A stretch of 13,335 bases of DNA from NCBI GenBank assembly GCA_002689905.1, contig NZIN01000012.1:1-13335 (forward strand). The letters run 5' to 3'. The first letter of the stretch is position 1, and every line of letters starts with the position of its first letter. The stretch is from Rickettsiales bacterium (GTDB taxonomy: Bacteria > Pseudomonadota > Alphaproteobacteria > TMED109). A program made the translations under genes and the position numbers. The notes beneath the pieces are model-generated. The model was not told the origin of the DNA. It saw only the letters and a list, made by a program, of their open reading frames with translations, and searched no databases. This document shows, piece after piece, positions 7,168-13,335 of this stretch.

Positions 7168-8112
7168 ATGAAGAAACTATTTGAAAATGAAAAAATTGTA
7201 TTGGTCATTTTTTTATTATCTTTTTTATCATTTTGGTTTTTTATTCCTGATCATGCAATTAATACTATATCTTTATCATTTTGTAATGGTCTAGTTGTAT
7301 TGGGCTTGCTATTATTAATGAGAGTAGGTCTAGTTTCCTTTGGACATGGTATGTATTATTGTTTAGGGGGCTACGCCGTTGCAATGACATATAATTTTTT
7401 AAACGTAAAAGAAGCTTTTTTGCTAATTTTTATAGCATTGTTTGCAGGTTTTTGTATTTCATTTTTGTTGGGCTTTTTTGTTAGACGGTTTAGAGGCATT
7501 TTTTTTGCGATGCTAAACCTTGCTTTATCAATGATATTGTTTGGAATTATCGTAAAAAGTATTTCTCTAGGTTCAACAGATGGATTTGGGATAAAAAGTT
7601 TAACTTATTTTGGTCAGGTAATTGAATATGAAAAGAGATTAAATATTTTCTCATATACTTTTATTGTTTTATTTACTGGTCTTATGATGTTTTTAGTAAT
7701 GAAATATTTAAAATCACCATCTGGAAAAATGTTGGATGCCATAAAAGAAAATGAAATACGTTCATCATATTTAGGTATTTCTGTAAATAAACAAATTCAT
7801 AAAATATATATATTTTCTAGTACACTTGCTGCTCTAGGTGGAGGATTGATGGTAATTTTGATCGGTCATATTACTCCAGAAGATACTGCATATTGGACTA
7901 AATCTGGAGAGTTTGTTTTTGTTGCAATTTTATCTGGAAGTCTAAATGTATTTGCTCCTTTATTGGGGTCGCTATTTTTTGAATTTATAAGGTCTTATGC
8001 ATTATTTTATTTTCCTAATACTTGGCAAATGATAATTGGTGTTATTCTGATATTGGGTATTTTATATCTTCCGCAAGGTTTAGGATCAATATTTAATAGA
8101 AAGGTTAAATAA
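7168..8112 (+). CDS. livM: Branched-chain amino acid ABC transporter permease LivM
   Basis: Second permease of the importer, 314 residues from ATG 7168, one base after the livH stop. Motifs are LVSFGHGMYYCLGGYAVAM (55-73), RRFRGIFFAMLNLALSM (106-122), STDGFGI (136-142) and the coupling loop YLGISVNKQIHKIYIFSSTLAALGGGL. The C-terminus ILYLPQGLGSIF is typical. An in-frame TTG at 7138 would add ten residues (MVVKRLERYN) inside the livH end. It has a perfect-looking GGAGGG 6 nt upstream, but those bases encode the conserved LivH Glu-Gly, and the added residues do not resemble a LivM start. ATG 7168, with GAAAG upstream, is therefore preferred. livG follows with no gap. Confidence 0.93.
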   Translation: MKKLFENEKIVLVIFLLSFLSFWFFIPDHAINTISLSFCNGLVVLGLLLLMRVGLVSFGHGMYYCLGGYAVAMTYNFLNVKEAFLLIFIALFAGFCISFLLGFFVRRFRGIFFAMLNLALSMILFGIIVKSISLGSTDGFGIKSLTYFGQVIEYEKRLNIFSYTFIVLFTGLMMFLVMKYLKSPSGKMLDAIKENEIRSSYLGISVNKQIHKIYIFSSTLAALGGGLMVILIGHITPEDTAYWTKSGEFVFVAILSGSLNVFAPLLGSLFFEFIRSYALFYFPNTWQMIIGVILILGILYLPQGLGSIFNRKVK

Positions 8113-8865
8113 ATGCTATTAAGTGTAAAAGATCTTTGTAAGAGTTTTGGATCAGTTATAGCTGCAAAAAATATTAATTTTTCTATGCGAGAAAATGAGA
8201 TTATAGGTGTAATTGGTTCTAATGGTGCTGGTAAAACAACATTTTGTAATATGATTACTGGATATTTAAAAGCTGATACGGGTAAAATTACTTTTCAAAA
8301 TAAAGATATATCAAAGTGCAATGTTCAAGAAATCAAAAGTATAGGCATTCACAGGTCATTCCAAATACCTCAAGTATTTGAAAACCTAGGTGTTTTGGAA
8401 AATATAATTATTACTGATTTAGTTTCTCAAAACAAACAAAATTATTTTTTAGAAGAAGCATATACTAAAGCTAATTTTGAAAATGCTATTAAACTTTTAG
8501 ATAAATTTTCATTGCAAAAGTTTAAGCATAATATTGTAAAAGAATTACCTCAAGGGGCAAGAAAAGTATTAGATATTATATTAGCTATCATTGGAAAACC
8601 AAAGGTAATTCTTTTAGATGAACCAACTTCTGGGATAAGTACAGATGAAAAAAATATTGTCATGCATAATATAATAAAAGCAATTAAAGAACTTAATATA
8701 GCTGTATTATTTATTGAGCATGATATGGAAATAGTAGAAAAGTTTTCTAATAGAGTTGTCGCATTTTATAATGGTGAAATATTAGCAGATGGAAATCCAA
8801 AAAAAGTCTTAGGTAATGAGGATGTAAAAAAATATATAGTTGGTGGCCATAATGTTAAATATTAG
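8113..8865 (+). CDS. livG: Branched-chain amino acid ABC transporter ATPase LivG
   Basis: One of two cytoplasmic ATPases driving the LivHM channel, 250 residues. Walker A is GSNGAGKTT (35-43, Lys41). The Q-loop is RSFQIPQVF, with Gln84. The ABC signature is the divergent LPQGARKVLDI (145-155) instead of LSGGQ. Walker B is VILLDEPTSG with Asp169 and catalytic Glu170, and the H-loop is IEHDM with His203. LivG proteins normally carry a non-canonical signature, so this one should still be active. The start ATG directly abuts the livM stop. The 3' end overlaps livF by 14 bp. Confidence 0.94.
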   Translation: MLLSVKDLCKSFGSVIAAKNINFSMRENEIIGVIGSNGAGKTTFCNMITGYLKADTGKITFQNKDISKCNVQEIKSIGIHRSFQIPQVFENLGVLENIIITDLVSQNKQNYFLEEAYTKANFENAIKLLDKFSLQKFKHNIVKELPQGARKVLDIILAIIGKPKVILLDEPTSGISTDEKNIVMHNIIKAIKELNIAVLFIEHDMEIVEKFSNRVVAFYNGEILADGNPKKVLGNEDVKKYIVGGHNVKY

Positions 8866-9484
8866 TGATTTAGAAGTTTCGATTGGCAACATTAATATAC
8901 TTAAGTCAGTATCTTTTCAGGTCACAAAATTTTCCAGTGTAATAGGAAGGAATGGGGCAGGTAAAACTACATTAATTAGAGCAATAATGAATTTATTACC
9001 CTCAAAGTCTGGTGTAATTAAATTTAAGAAAAGCACAATTAATGATAAAGAAACACATGAAATGTCTAAATTAGGGATAGGATATATGCCAGAAGACAGA
9101 AGACTAATACCTGAATTAACTGTAAAAGATAATATTATGATACCTTTATGGAGCTTAAACAAAAAAAATTTAAATGAGGAATTAGAAGAAGTAGTTTCTT
9201 TTATACCAGAGATCAAAAATTTTTTACATAGAGAAGCGTTTCAACTATCAGGAGGTCAGCAAAAGCTTGTAGCCTTAGCTAGAGCGATGATAGTGGGAAA
9301 AGACTTACTGCTACTAGATGAACCTTTCGAAGGAGTTGCCCCAGCATTAGCTGAAAGATTAGTAGAATTAATAAGTAATCTTAATAAAAAAAAATTAGTT
9401 ACTATGATTACTGAGTCAGATGAGAGCTTCTCAAGAAGAATTAATGCTGATATTATAAGAATTGAAAGAGGTAAAATTTTATAA
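8852..9484 (+). CDS. livF: Branched-chain amino acid ABC transporter ATPase LivF
   Basis: Second ATPase of the importer, 210 residues from ATG 8852. An upstream in-frame TTG at 8840 would add only MVAI; ATG is chosen because GGTGG lies just before it and MLNISDLEVSIG fits family starts. Walker A is GRNGAGKTT (32-40). EDRRLIPELTVKDNI (81-95) is the Q-loop-following region. The signature is QLSGGQQKL, and Walker B LLLLDEPFEGVAP (152-164) has the EG-APA motif typical of LivF. The switch position, usually Gln or His (VEQ, EHD), reads ITESDE, with Ser189 where the polar switch residue aligns; this is unusual. It is slightly shorter than the usual 230 or so residues, mainly at the C-terminus, ending at ERGKIL. 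The gene ends 2 bp from the hemB stop on the other strand. Confidence 0.92.
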   Translation: MLNISDLEVSIGNINILKSVSFQVTKFSSVIGRNGAGKTTLIRAIMNLLPSKSGVIKFKKSTINDKETHEMSKLGIGYMPEDRRLIPELTVKDNIMIPLWSLNKKNLNEELEEVVSFIPEIKNFLHREAFQLSGGQQKLVALARAMIVGKDLLLLDEPFEGVAPALAERLVELISNLNKKKLVTMITESDESFSRRINADIIRIERGKIL

Positions 9485-9486
9485 TT

Positions 9487-10488
9487 CTAACCATTATGAA
9501 TAATTTTTGCTGCTTCAATAGCAAAGTAAGTTAAAATTGCATTTGCACCTGCTCTTTTAAAACAACTTAACGTCTCAATAATAGCTTCTTCCTTATTTAT
9601 TAAACCTTCCTCTATGGATCTAGAAATCATTGAATACTCACCAGAAACTTGATAGCTAAAGGTGGGATAATTAAAAGTTTTTTTTACAATGCTGAGCACA
9701 TCTAAATATGGCATACCTGGTTTTATCAATATAATATCAGCACCCTCTTTAATATCTAAAGATACCTCTTTTAATGCCTCGTCAATATTATTGTAATCCA
9801 TTTGATAAGTCTTTTTTTTACTAGGGCCTAAATCGCTTGAAGCAGAAATAGCGTTTCTGAAAGGGCTATAGTATACTGAAGCATACTTAGCAGCATAAGA
9901 CATAATAAGTGTATTTTGAAAAGAGGCTTTATCTAAGCTCTCTCTTATAGATTTAATTCTACCATCCATCATATCAGACGGAGCTATAATGTCGCATCCA
10001 GCTTCTGCATTTACTAGAGCCTGATTACAAAGAACTTTTAAGGTTTCATCATTATTAACTTCGTTATTTAAATATACTCCATCATGACCACTTAGAGTAT
10101 AAGGGTCTAAAGCAACGTCGCAAATAATGCCTAGTTGATTTATATTTTTTTTAATTTCTCTTACTGTTTTGCAGACAATATTCATATCATTTAAGGCTTC
10201 CTTACCCATAACATCTTTTTTTTCTTCTGGAACTTCAGGAAAAAGAGCTACAGCTTTTATGCCTAGTTCATGTGCTTGATTAGCTAACGCTACAGCATCA
10301 TTAACAGTATTTCTATAAACATTTGGCATTGTTTTTATAGAATTACTTTTATCTTCATATGTTAAAAAAATAGGTAATATTAAATTTTCAACTCTTAATA
10401 TATTCTCTTGAACTAGAGTCCTAATCCATTCTTCTTTTCTAAGCCTTCTTGGTCTTATATAAGGAAAATTTGATAAAAAATTATTCAT
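9487..10488 (-). CDS. hemB: Delta-aminolevulinic acid dehydratase (porphobilinogen synthase), Mg-type
   Basis: Condenses two 5-aminolevulinate molecules to porphobilinogen in heme synthesis. The 333 residues are full length. The two Schiff-base lysines are Lys201 (SYAAKYAS) and Lys256 in the family signature GADIILIKPGMPY. GCDIIAPSDMMDGR (164-177) and FSYQVSGEYSMI (277-288) are also intact. The metal-site region reads DVALDPYTLSGHDG (124-137), with Ala126, Asp128 and Asp136 in place of the three zinc-binding cysteines. It is therefore the magnesium-dependent, zinc-independent type known from Pseudomonas and many Alphaproteobacteria. No Shine-Dalgarno precedes ATG 10488, and a -10-like TATACT sits 7 nt upstream, so the message may be leaderless. 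It is convergent with livF (2-bp gap) and divergent from the valine operon. Confidence 0.97.
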   Translation of the reverse strand: MNNFLSNFPYIRPRRLRKEEWIRTLVQENILRVENLILPIFLTYEDKSNSIKTMPNVYRNTVNDAVALANQAHELGIKAVALFPEVPEEKKDVMGKEALNDMNIVCKTVREIKKNINQLGIICDVALDPYTLSGHDGVYLNNEVNNDETLKVLCNQALVNAEAGCDIIAPSDMMDGRIKSIRESLDKASFQNTLIMSYAAKYASVYYSPFRNAISASSDLGPSKKKTYQMDYNNIDEALKEVSLDIKEGADIILIKPGMPYLDVLSIVKKTFNYPTFSYQVSGEYSMISRSIEEGLINKEEAIIETLSCFKRAGANAILTYFAIEAAKIIHNG

Positions 10489-10498
10489 AAGTTATAGT
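10470..10498 (+). promoter_or_regulatory. Candidate sigma-70 promoter of the valine-degradation operon
   Basis: TTGATA (10470-10475) and TATAGT (10493-10498) are separated by exactly 17 nt, each one mismatch from consensus. A start near 10505 would give a leader of about 25 nt containing AGGT at 10523-10526 before ATG 10531. The -35 lies inside the first codons of hemB. This is the best promoter match in the window. Confidence 0.5.
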
Positions 10499-10501
10499 AT
10501 A
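10496..10501 (-). promoter_or_regulatory. Candidate -10 element for hemB, overlapping the divergent -10
   Basis: On the minus strand TATACT (10501-10496) is followed by 7 nt and then ATG 10488, so transcription would start at or next to the initiation codon. It shares bases with TATAGT of the opposite promoter because TATAGTATA is nearly symmetric. No -35 match lies 16-19 nt upstream; instead there is an A11 tract (plus-strand T run 10502-10512). Confidence 0.35.
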
Positions 10502-10530
10502 TTTTTTTTTTTCAATTAATATAGGTAAAA

Positions 10531-11688
10531 ATGTATTTAAATATAAACACAGATTTAACGGTTGATCAAAAAGCATATATCAATTCTACTAAGCAATTTG
10601 CTGATGAGCATATAATAAATAATTCAATAGAGTGGGATAAAAAACAAATATTCCCTAAAGAAGTTCTTAAAAAATCAGCTGGACTTGGTCTAGCTGGAAT
10701 ATATGTACCTGAAAAGGACGGAGGAACCGGGTTAACTAGATTAGATGCTAGTCTTATTTTTGAAGAATTAGCTTACGCTTGTCCTTCGACTTCTGCTTTT
10801 TTATCTATTCATAATATGACAGCTTGGATGCTAAGCCAATTTGGTAGCGATGAACTTAAAAATAAATATATGAAAAAAATAACTAGTATGGAAAGCATTA
10901 GTTCTTACTGTTTAACAGAACCAGGATCAGGATCTGATGCTAATGCCATGATTACCAAAGGCTTGCCTGATTCAAATAATAGTTCACTAAATATTAATGG
11001 CTCAAAATCTTTTATTTCTGGTGCTGGAGAATCTGATTTATATTTTGTAATGATGAAAACTGAAATTAACAATAGAGACGAAAGTTCTTGTGTAATTATA
11101 GAAAAAAGTAGTGAAGGGATTTCCTTTGGAAAAAATGAAGAAAAAATGGGTTGGAAAAATCAGCCAACTAGAGTAGTAGCTTTTGATCAATGTATAGCTC
11201 CTTTTGAAAATATAGTAGGCAAGCCAGGTGATGGCTTTAAAATTGCTATGCAAGGACTCGATGGGGGTAGAATTAACATTGCTTCTTGTTCGCTAGGTGC
11301 TGCAAGATTTTGTATTGATAAAAGCATTGCATATATTAATGAAAGAAAGCAATTTGGAAAGTTTCTTAAAGAGTTTCAAAATATACAATTTAAGATAGCA
11401 GACATGATTACAGATTATAATGCAGCTAGACTGATGGTTCATGAAGCAGCAAAAGCATTGGATAATAAACAAAGTGACACTACTTTGAGATCTGCTATGG
11501 CCAAGAATTTTGCTACAGATGTTTGCTACAATATTTGCAATGAAGCATTGCAAATTCATGGAGGTTATGGGTACTTATCTGAATATGGAATCGAAAAAAT
11601 GGTAAGAGACTGTAGAGTGCATCAAATATTAGAAGGGACAAATGAAATCATGAAAGTTATAATTTCAAGAAACATTATAGGAAACTAA
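10531..11688 (+). CDS. Isobutyryl-CoA dehydrogenase (ACAD8-type acyl-CoA dehydrogenase)
   Basis: FAD-dependent oxidation of isobutyryl-CoA to methacrylyl-CoA in valine degradation. Full length at 385 residues. FAD and substrate motifs are SYCLTEPGSGSDANAM (125-140), GSKSFISGAGESDLYFVM (157-174), GWKNQPTR (207-214), DGGRINIASCSLGAA (244-258), RKQFGK (272-277) and QIHGGYGYL (341-349). The catalytic base is Glu368 in ILEGTNEIM. The combination FISGAG, QPTR and GGRINIASCSLGAA matches the ACAD8 isobutyryl-CoA dehydrogenase branch better than short-chain or isovaleryl enzymes, and the next two genes act on the following steps of the same pathway. Substrate choice is inferred, and 2-methylbutyryl-CoA could also be used. 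AGGT at 10523-10526 precedes the ATG. Confidence 0.9.
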   Translation: MYLNINTDLTVDQKAYINSTKQFADEHIINNSIEWDKKQIFPKEVLKKSAGLGLAGIYVPEKDGGTGLTRLDASLIFEELAYACPSTSAFLSIHNMTAWMLSQFGSDELKNKYMKKITSMESISSYCLTEPGSGSDANAMITKGLPDSNNSSLNINGSKSFISGAGESDLYFVMMKTEINNRDESSCVIIEKSSEGISFGKNEEKMGWKNQPTRVVAFDQCIAPFENIVGKPGDGFKIAMQGLDGGRINIASCSLGAARFCIDKSIAYINERKQFGKFLKEFQNIQFKIADMITDYNAARLMVHEAAKALDNKQSDTTLRSAMAKNFATDVCYNICNEALQIHGGYGYLSEYGIEKMVRDCRVHQILEGTNEIMKVIISRNIIGN

Positions 11689-11689
11689 A

Positions 11690-12739
11690 ATGAATGAAGT
11701 TATTATAGAAAAAAATAAGTCTACTATTATTATTACTCTCAATAGAGAGAGAGTTTTAAATGCACTTAATCTAAATATGGTAAGAATAATATCTAAAAAT
11801 ATTTTAGATTGGAAAAATGATGATACTATAAGTGGAGTATTAATTAAAGGAGCAGGAGAAAAGTCTTTTTGTGCAGGTGGCGATATAGTAAGTGTATACC
11901 ATGATAGAAATAAAGGTAATAATTTATCATATGATTTTTTTAAGGAAGAATATTTATTAAATTATGAAATAAGTAATTTTGGCAAACCTTGGATATCTTT
12001 GCTTAACGGTATTGCCATGGGAGGAGGTTTAGGACTCTCAGTACATGGAAGCCACAGAATTATAAGTGAAAATACAATTACAGCTATGCCTGAGACTGCT
12101 ATAGGATTATTTCCTGATGTAGGTGGAGGATATTTTTTATCGAGAATGAATAATTCTTTAGGTGTTTTTTTAGCACTTACTGGTAAAAGTTTAGATGGGC
12201 AGAATTCTATGTTTTCTGGTATTGGCACTCATTTATTAGAAAATAGTTCAGTAAATGATTTTACAGTTAAGATGATAGCACTCTCAAATTATAAGAAAGA
12301 TGACATAGATTTTTTATTAAAAGATTTTGATAAAAAAAGCAAAATTATTCCATCTTTAGAAAATGAAATAAACTTTATAGATAGACATTTTGCTAAAGAT
12401 AATATTAAGAAAATTTTTGATTCTTTAGAAGAAGAGAATGATGAGTGGTGTAAAAAACAACTTGATACATTAAAGAAGAAGTCTCCAAGTAGTATGGGTG
12501 TTGCAACAAAACAATTAGAGTTATCTAAAAAACTTAATTTAAAAGAATGTCTAAGTATGGAGTTTAGAATCTGTCAATCTATGATGTCCAAAAACGATTT
12601 CTATGAAGGAGTTAGAGCTAATTTAGTTGATAAAGATAGAAACCCTCACTGGGAACCAAAAACTGTACAAGAATTAGATGAATTCCAAATTAAAGATTAT
12701 TTTATAAATTTAGAAGAAAAGGAATTATTTATACCATGA
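11690..12739 (+). CDS. 3-hydroxyisobutyryl-CoA hydrolase (HIBCH-type, crotonase fold)
   Basis: Hydrolyses 3-hydroxyisobutyryl-CoA to free 3-hydroxyisobutyrate, the step peculiar to valine degradation. It is 349 residues, longer than ordinary enoyl-CoA hydratases and typical of HIBCH. Oxyanion-hole segments are FCAGGDIVSVY (60-70) and GIAMGGGLGLSVHG (107-120). The active-site stretch MPETAIGLFPDVGGGYFLSR (133-152) has Glu135 and Asp143. The HIBCH-specific C-terminal half ends with FRICQSMMSKNDFYEGVRA, DKDRNPHW and a P-K-T-V segment. It starts one base after the dehydrogenase stop, with AGGA at 11679-11682 (7 nt spacing). It overlaps the next start as ATGA. An enoyl-CoA hydratase for the intervening methacrylyl-CoA step is not in the window. 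Confidence 0.93.
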   Translation: MNEVIIEKNKSTIIITLNRERVLNALNLNMVRIISKNILDWKNDDTISGVLIKGAGEKSFCAGGDIVSVYHDRNKGNNLSYDFFKEEYLLNYEISNFGKPWISLLNGIAMGGGLGLSVHGSHRIISENTITAMPETAIGLFPDVGGGYFLSRMNNSLGVFLALTGKSLDGQNSMFSGIGTHLLENSSVNDFTVKMIALSNYKKDDIDFLLKDFDKKSKIIPSLENEINFIDRHFAKDNIKKIFDSLEEENDEWCKKQLDTLKKKSPSSMGVATKQLELSKKLNLKECLSMEFRICQSMMSKNDFYEGVRANLVDKDRNPHWEPKTVQELDEFQIKDYFINLEEKELFIP

Positions 12740-13335
12740 AAAATATTTCATTTATAGGCTTGGGTGCAATGGGCAGTCCTATGGCTTTAAATTTAATCAA
12801 AAGCAAACATAAACTATTTTTGTATGATATTAATAATAAAAATTTTAAAGCTTTTAAAAATAGCAGTGCCATAATTACCAAAAATTATAAAGATTTAACT
12901 AAAGACTGTAAAATAATATTTAGCATGTTACCAGATGGAAAAGCTTTATCTAATTTAGTGTTAGGAAAAAATGGTATTATAAATCATATAAAAAAAGGCT
13001 CTACTTTCATAGACTGTTCATCAGTAGATTACAATACTACTTTAAGAGTGGCTAAAGCATTTAGTAAGAAGGGTGTCGACTTTTTAGATGCTCCAGTTTC
13101 AGGAGGTGTTTCTGGAGCTAAAGCAGCATCTCTTACAATAATGGTAGGAGGAAAAAAAAAATGTTTCAATGATGTGATAAATATTTTAAATAAAATAGGA
13201 AAGAATATAATATATGTAGGTAAATCGGGATCAGGTCAAATAGTCAAGGCATGTAATAATATGATGCTAGGTATTAATATGATAGGAGTTAGCGAAGCTT
13301 TTAGACTGTCTAAGGAGTTTGGCATAAATGAAAAA
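12736..13335 (+). CDS. mmsB: 3-hydroxyisobutyrate dehydrogenase, 5' part (cut by right edge)
   Basis: NAD-dependent oxidation of 3-hydroxyisobutyrate to methylmalonate semialdehyde, the step after the preceding hydrolase. The first 200 codons are present of about 290-300. The Rossmann motif is FIGLGAMGSPMALNL (6-20). Then come FSMLPDGKAL (62-71), FIDCSSVDYNTT (91-102), the substrate loop DAPVSGGVSGAKAASLTIMVGG (118-139), and GSGQIVKACNNMMLG (165-179) with catalytic Lys171 and Asn175. The substrate loop has Ala-Ser where Gly-Thr is more usual (AASLT for AGTLT). ATG overlaps the upstream TGA (ATGA), implying translational coupling. Codons around residue 140 contain an A10 run (13152-13161), with the frame intact. 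Related beta-hydroxyacid dehydrogenases are alternatives, but the operon supports this substrate. Confidence 0.92.
   Translation, partial: MKNISFIGLGAMGSPMALNLIKSKHKLFLYDINNKNFKAFKNSSAIITKNYKDLTKDCKIIFSMLPDGKALSNLVLGKNGIINHIKKGSTFIDCSSVDYNTTLRVAKAFSKKGVDFLDAPVSGGVSGAKAASLTIMVGGKKKCFNDVINILNKIGKNIIYVGKSGSGQIVKACNNMMLGINMIGVSEAFRLSKEFGINEK

Noticed and set aside
8917..9216. Minus-strand frame of 99 codons opposite livF
   Set aside because: Antisense shadow of Walker A and the following conserved LivF region; no independent start signal.
9506..9525. Inverted repeat TTTGCT / AGCAAA with an 8-nt loop, considered as a bidirectional terminator for livF and hemB
   Set aside because: Stem is only 6 bp and A/T-rich, there is no U run after it for livF, and it encodes the conserved-looking HemB C-terminal residues.
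10510..10515. Minus-strand TTGAAA as -35 for hemB
   Set aside because: Only 8 nt separate it from TATACT, far too short for a sigma-70 promoter.
11038..11559. Two minus-strand frames opposite the acyl-CoA dehydrogenase
   Set aside because: They mirror conserved dehydrogenase sequence and show Cys/Ser/Ile-rich compositions typical of antisense frames.
11962..12228. Minus-strand frame of 88 codons opposite the HIBCH gene
   Set aside because: It covers the antisense of the GGG and PET active-site region; its proline-rich look comes from the complement of glycine codons.
1..13335. tRNA, rRNA, CRISPR array, insertion sequence, prophage or defence genes
   Set aside because: Looked for T-loop/CCA patterns, regularly spaced repeats, transposase motifs and terminal inverted repeats on both strands; none could be supported, and nearly all of the sequence is accounted for by intact metabolic genes.

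Overview
This is an AT-rich chromosomal segment (visibly well under 35% GC, with A/T-ending codons and long A/T homopolymers). It is packed with core metabolic genes and has almost no intergenic DNA. Several features point to a free-living, genome-streamlined alphaproteobacterium, perhaps of a marine SAR11- or HIMB59-like type. These are a split purS/purQ/purL FGAM synthase, a purB beginning with MIPRYS, a cysteine-free (Mg-type) HemB, a complete LivHMGF transporter core and valine-degradation genes of the ACAD8/HIBCH/HIBADH kind. The lineage is inferred from style and gene content; no rRNA or tRNA lies in the window to confirm it. Valine catabolism and a LivHMGF importer argue against an obligate intracellular Rickettsiales-like organism.

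Layout. Positions 1-6206 are all on the minus strand. In transcription order they hold dusA, an OmpA-domain lipoprotein gene, purB, a 334-bp non-coding gap, a TANGO2/NRDE-family gene, purC, purS, purQ and the 5' part of purL, which runs off the left edge. Positions 6267-9484 are the plus-strand livHMGF operon, divergent from dusA across 60 bp. hemB (9487-10488, minus) is tail-to-tail with livF with only 2 bp between them. It is divergent across 42 bp from a plus-strand valine-degradation operon (10531 to the right edge) made of an isobutyryl-CoA dehydrogenase, a 3-hydroxyisobutyryl-CoA hydrolase and a 3-hydroxyisobutyrate dehydrogenase that is cut by the right edge.

How the genes work together. 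purC, purS, purQ, purL and purB supply five components of de novo purine synthesis: the three-subunit FGAM synthase, SAICAR synthetase, and adenylosuccinate lyase, which acts twice in the pathway. livHMGF gives two permeases and two ATPases of a branched-chain-amino-acid-type importer but no substrate-binding protein. The last operon carries out three steps of valine degradation from isobutyryl-CoA to methylmalonate semialdehyde, so import and catabolism of branched-chain amino acids lie about 1 kb apart.

The window is mostly ordinary housekeeping DNA, and I do not see a convincing new biological system. The points most worth a second look are the overlapping divergent promoter between hemB and the valine operon (a good -35/-10 for the operon, and a -10 that would make hemB leaderless), the 2-bp convergent livF/hemB junction without a terminator, the unusually long non-coding gap inside the pur cluster, the livHMGF core lacking a binding protein, and long poly-A tracts inside purC and mmsB.
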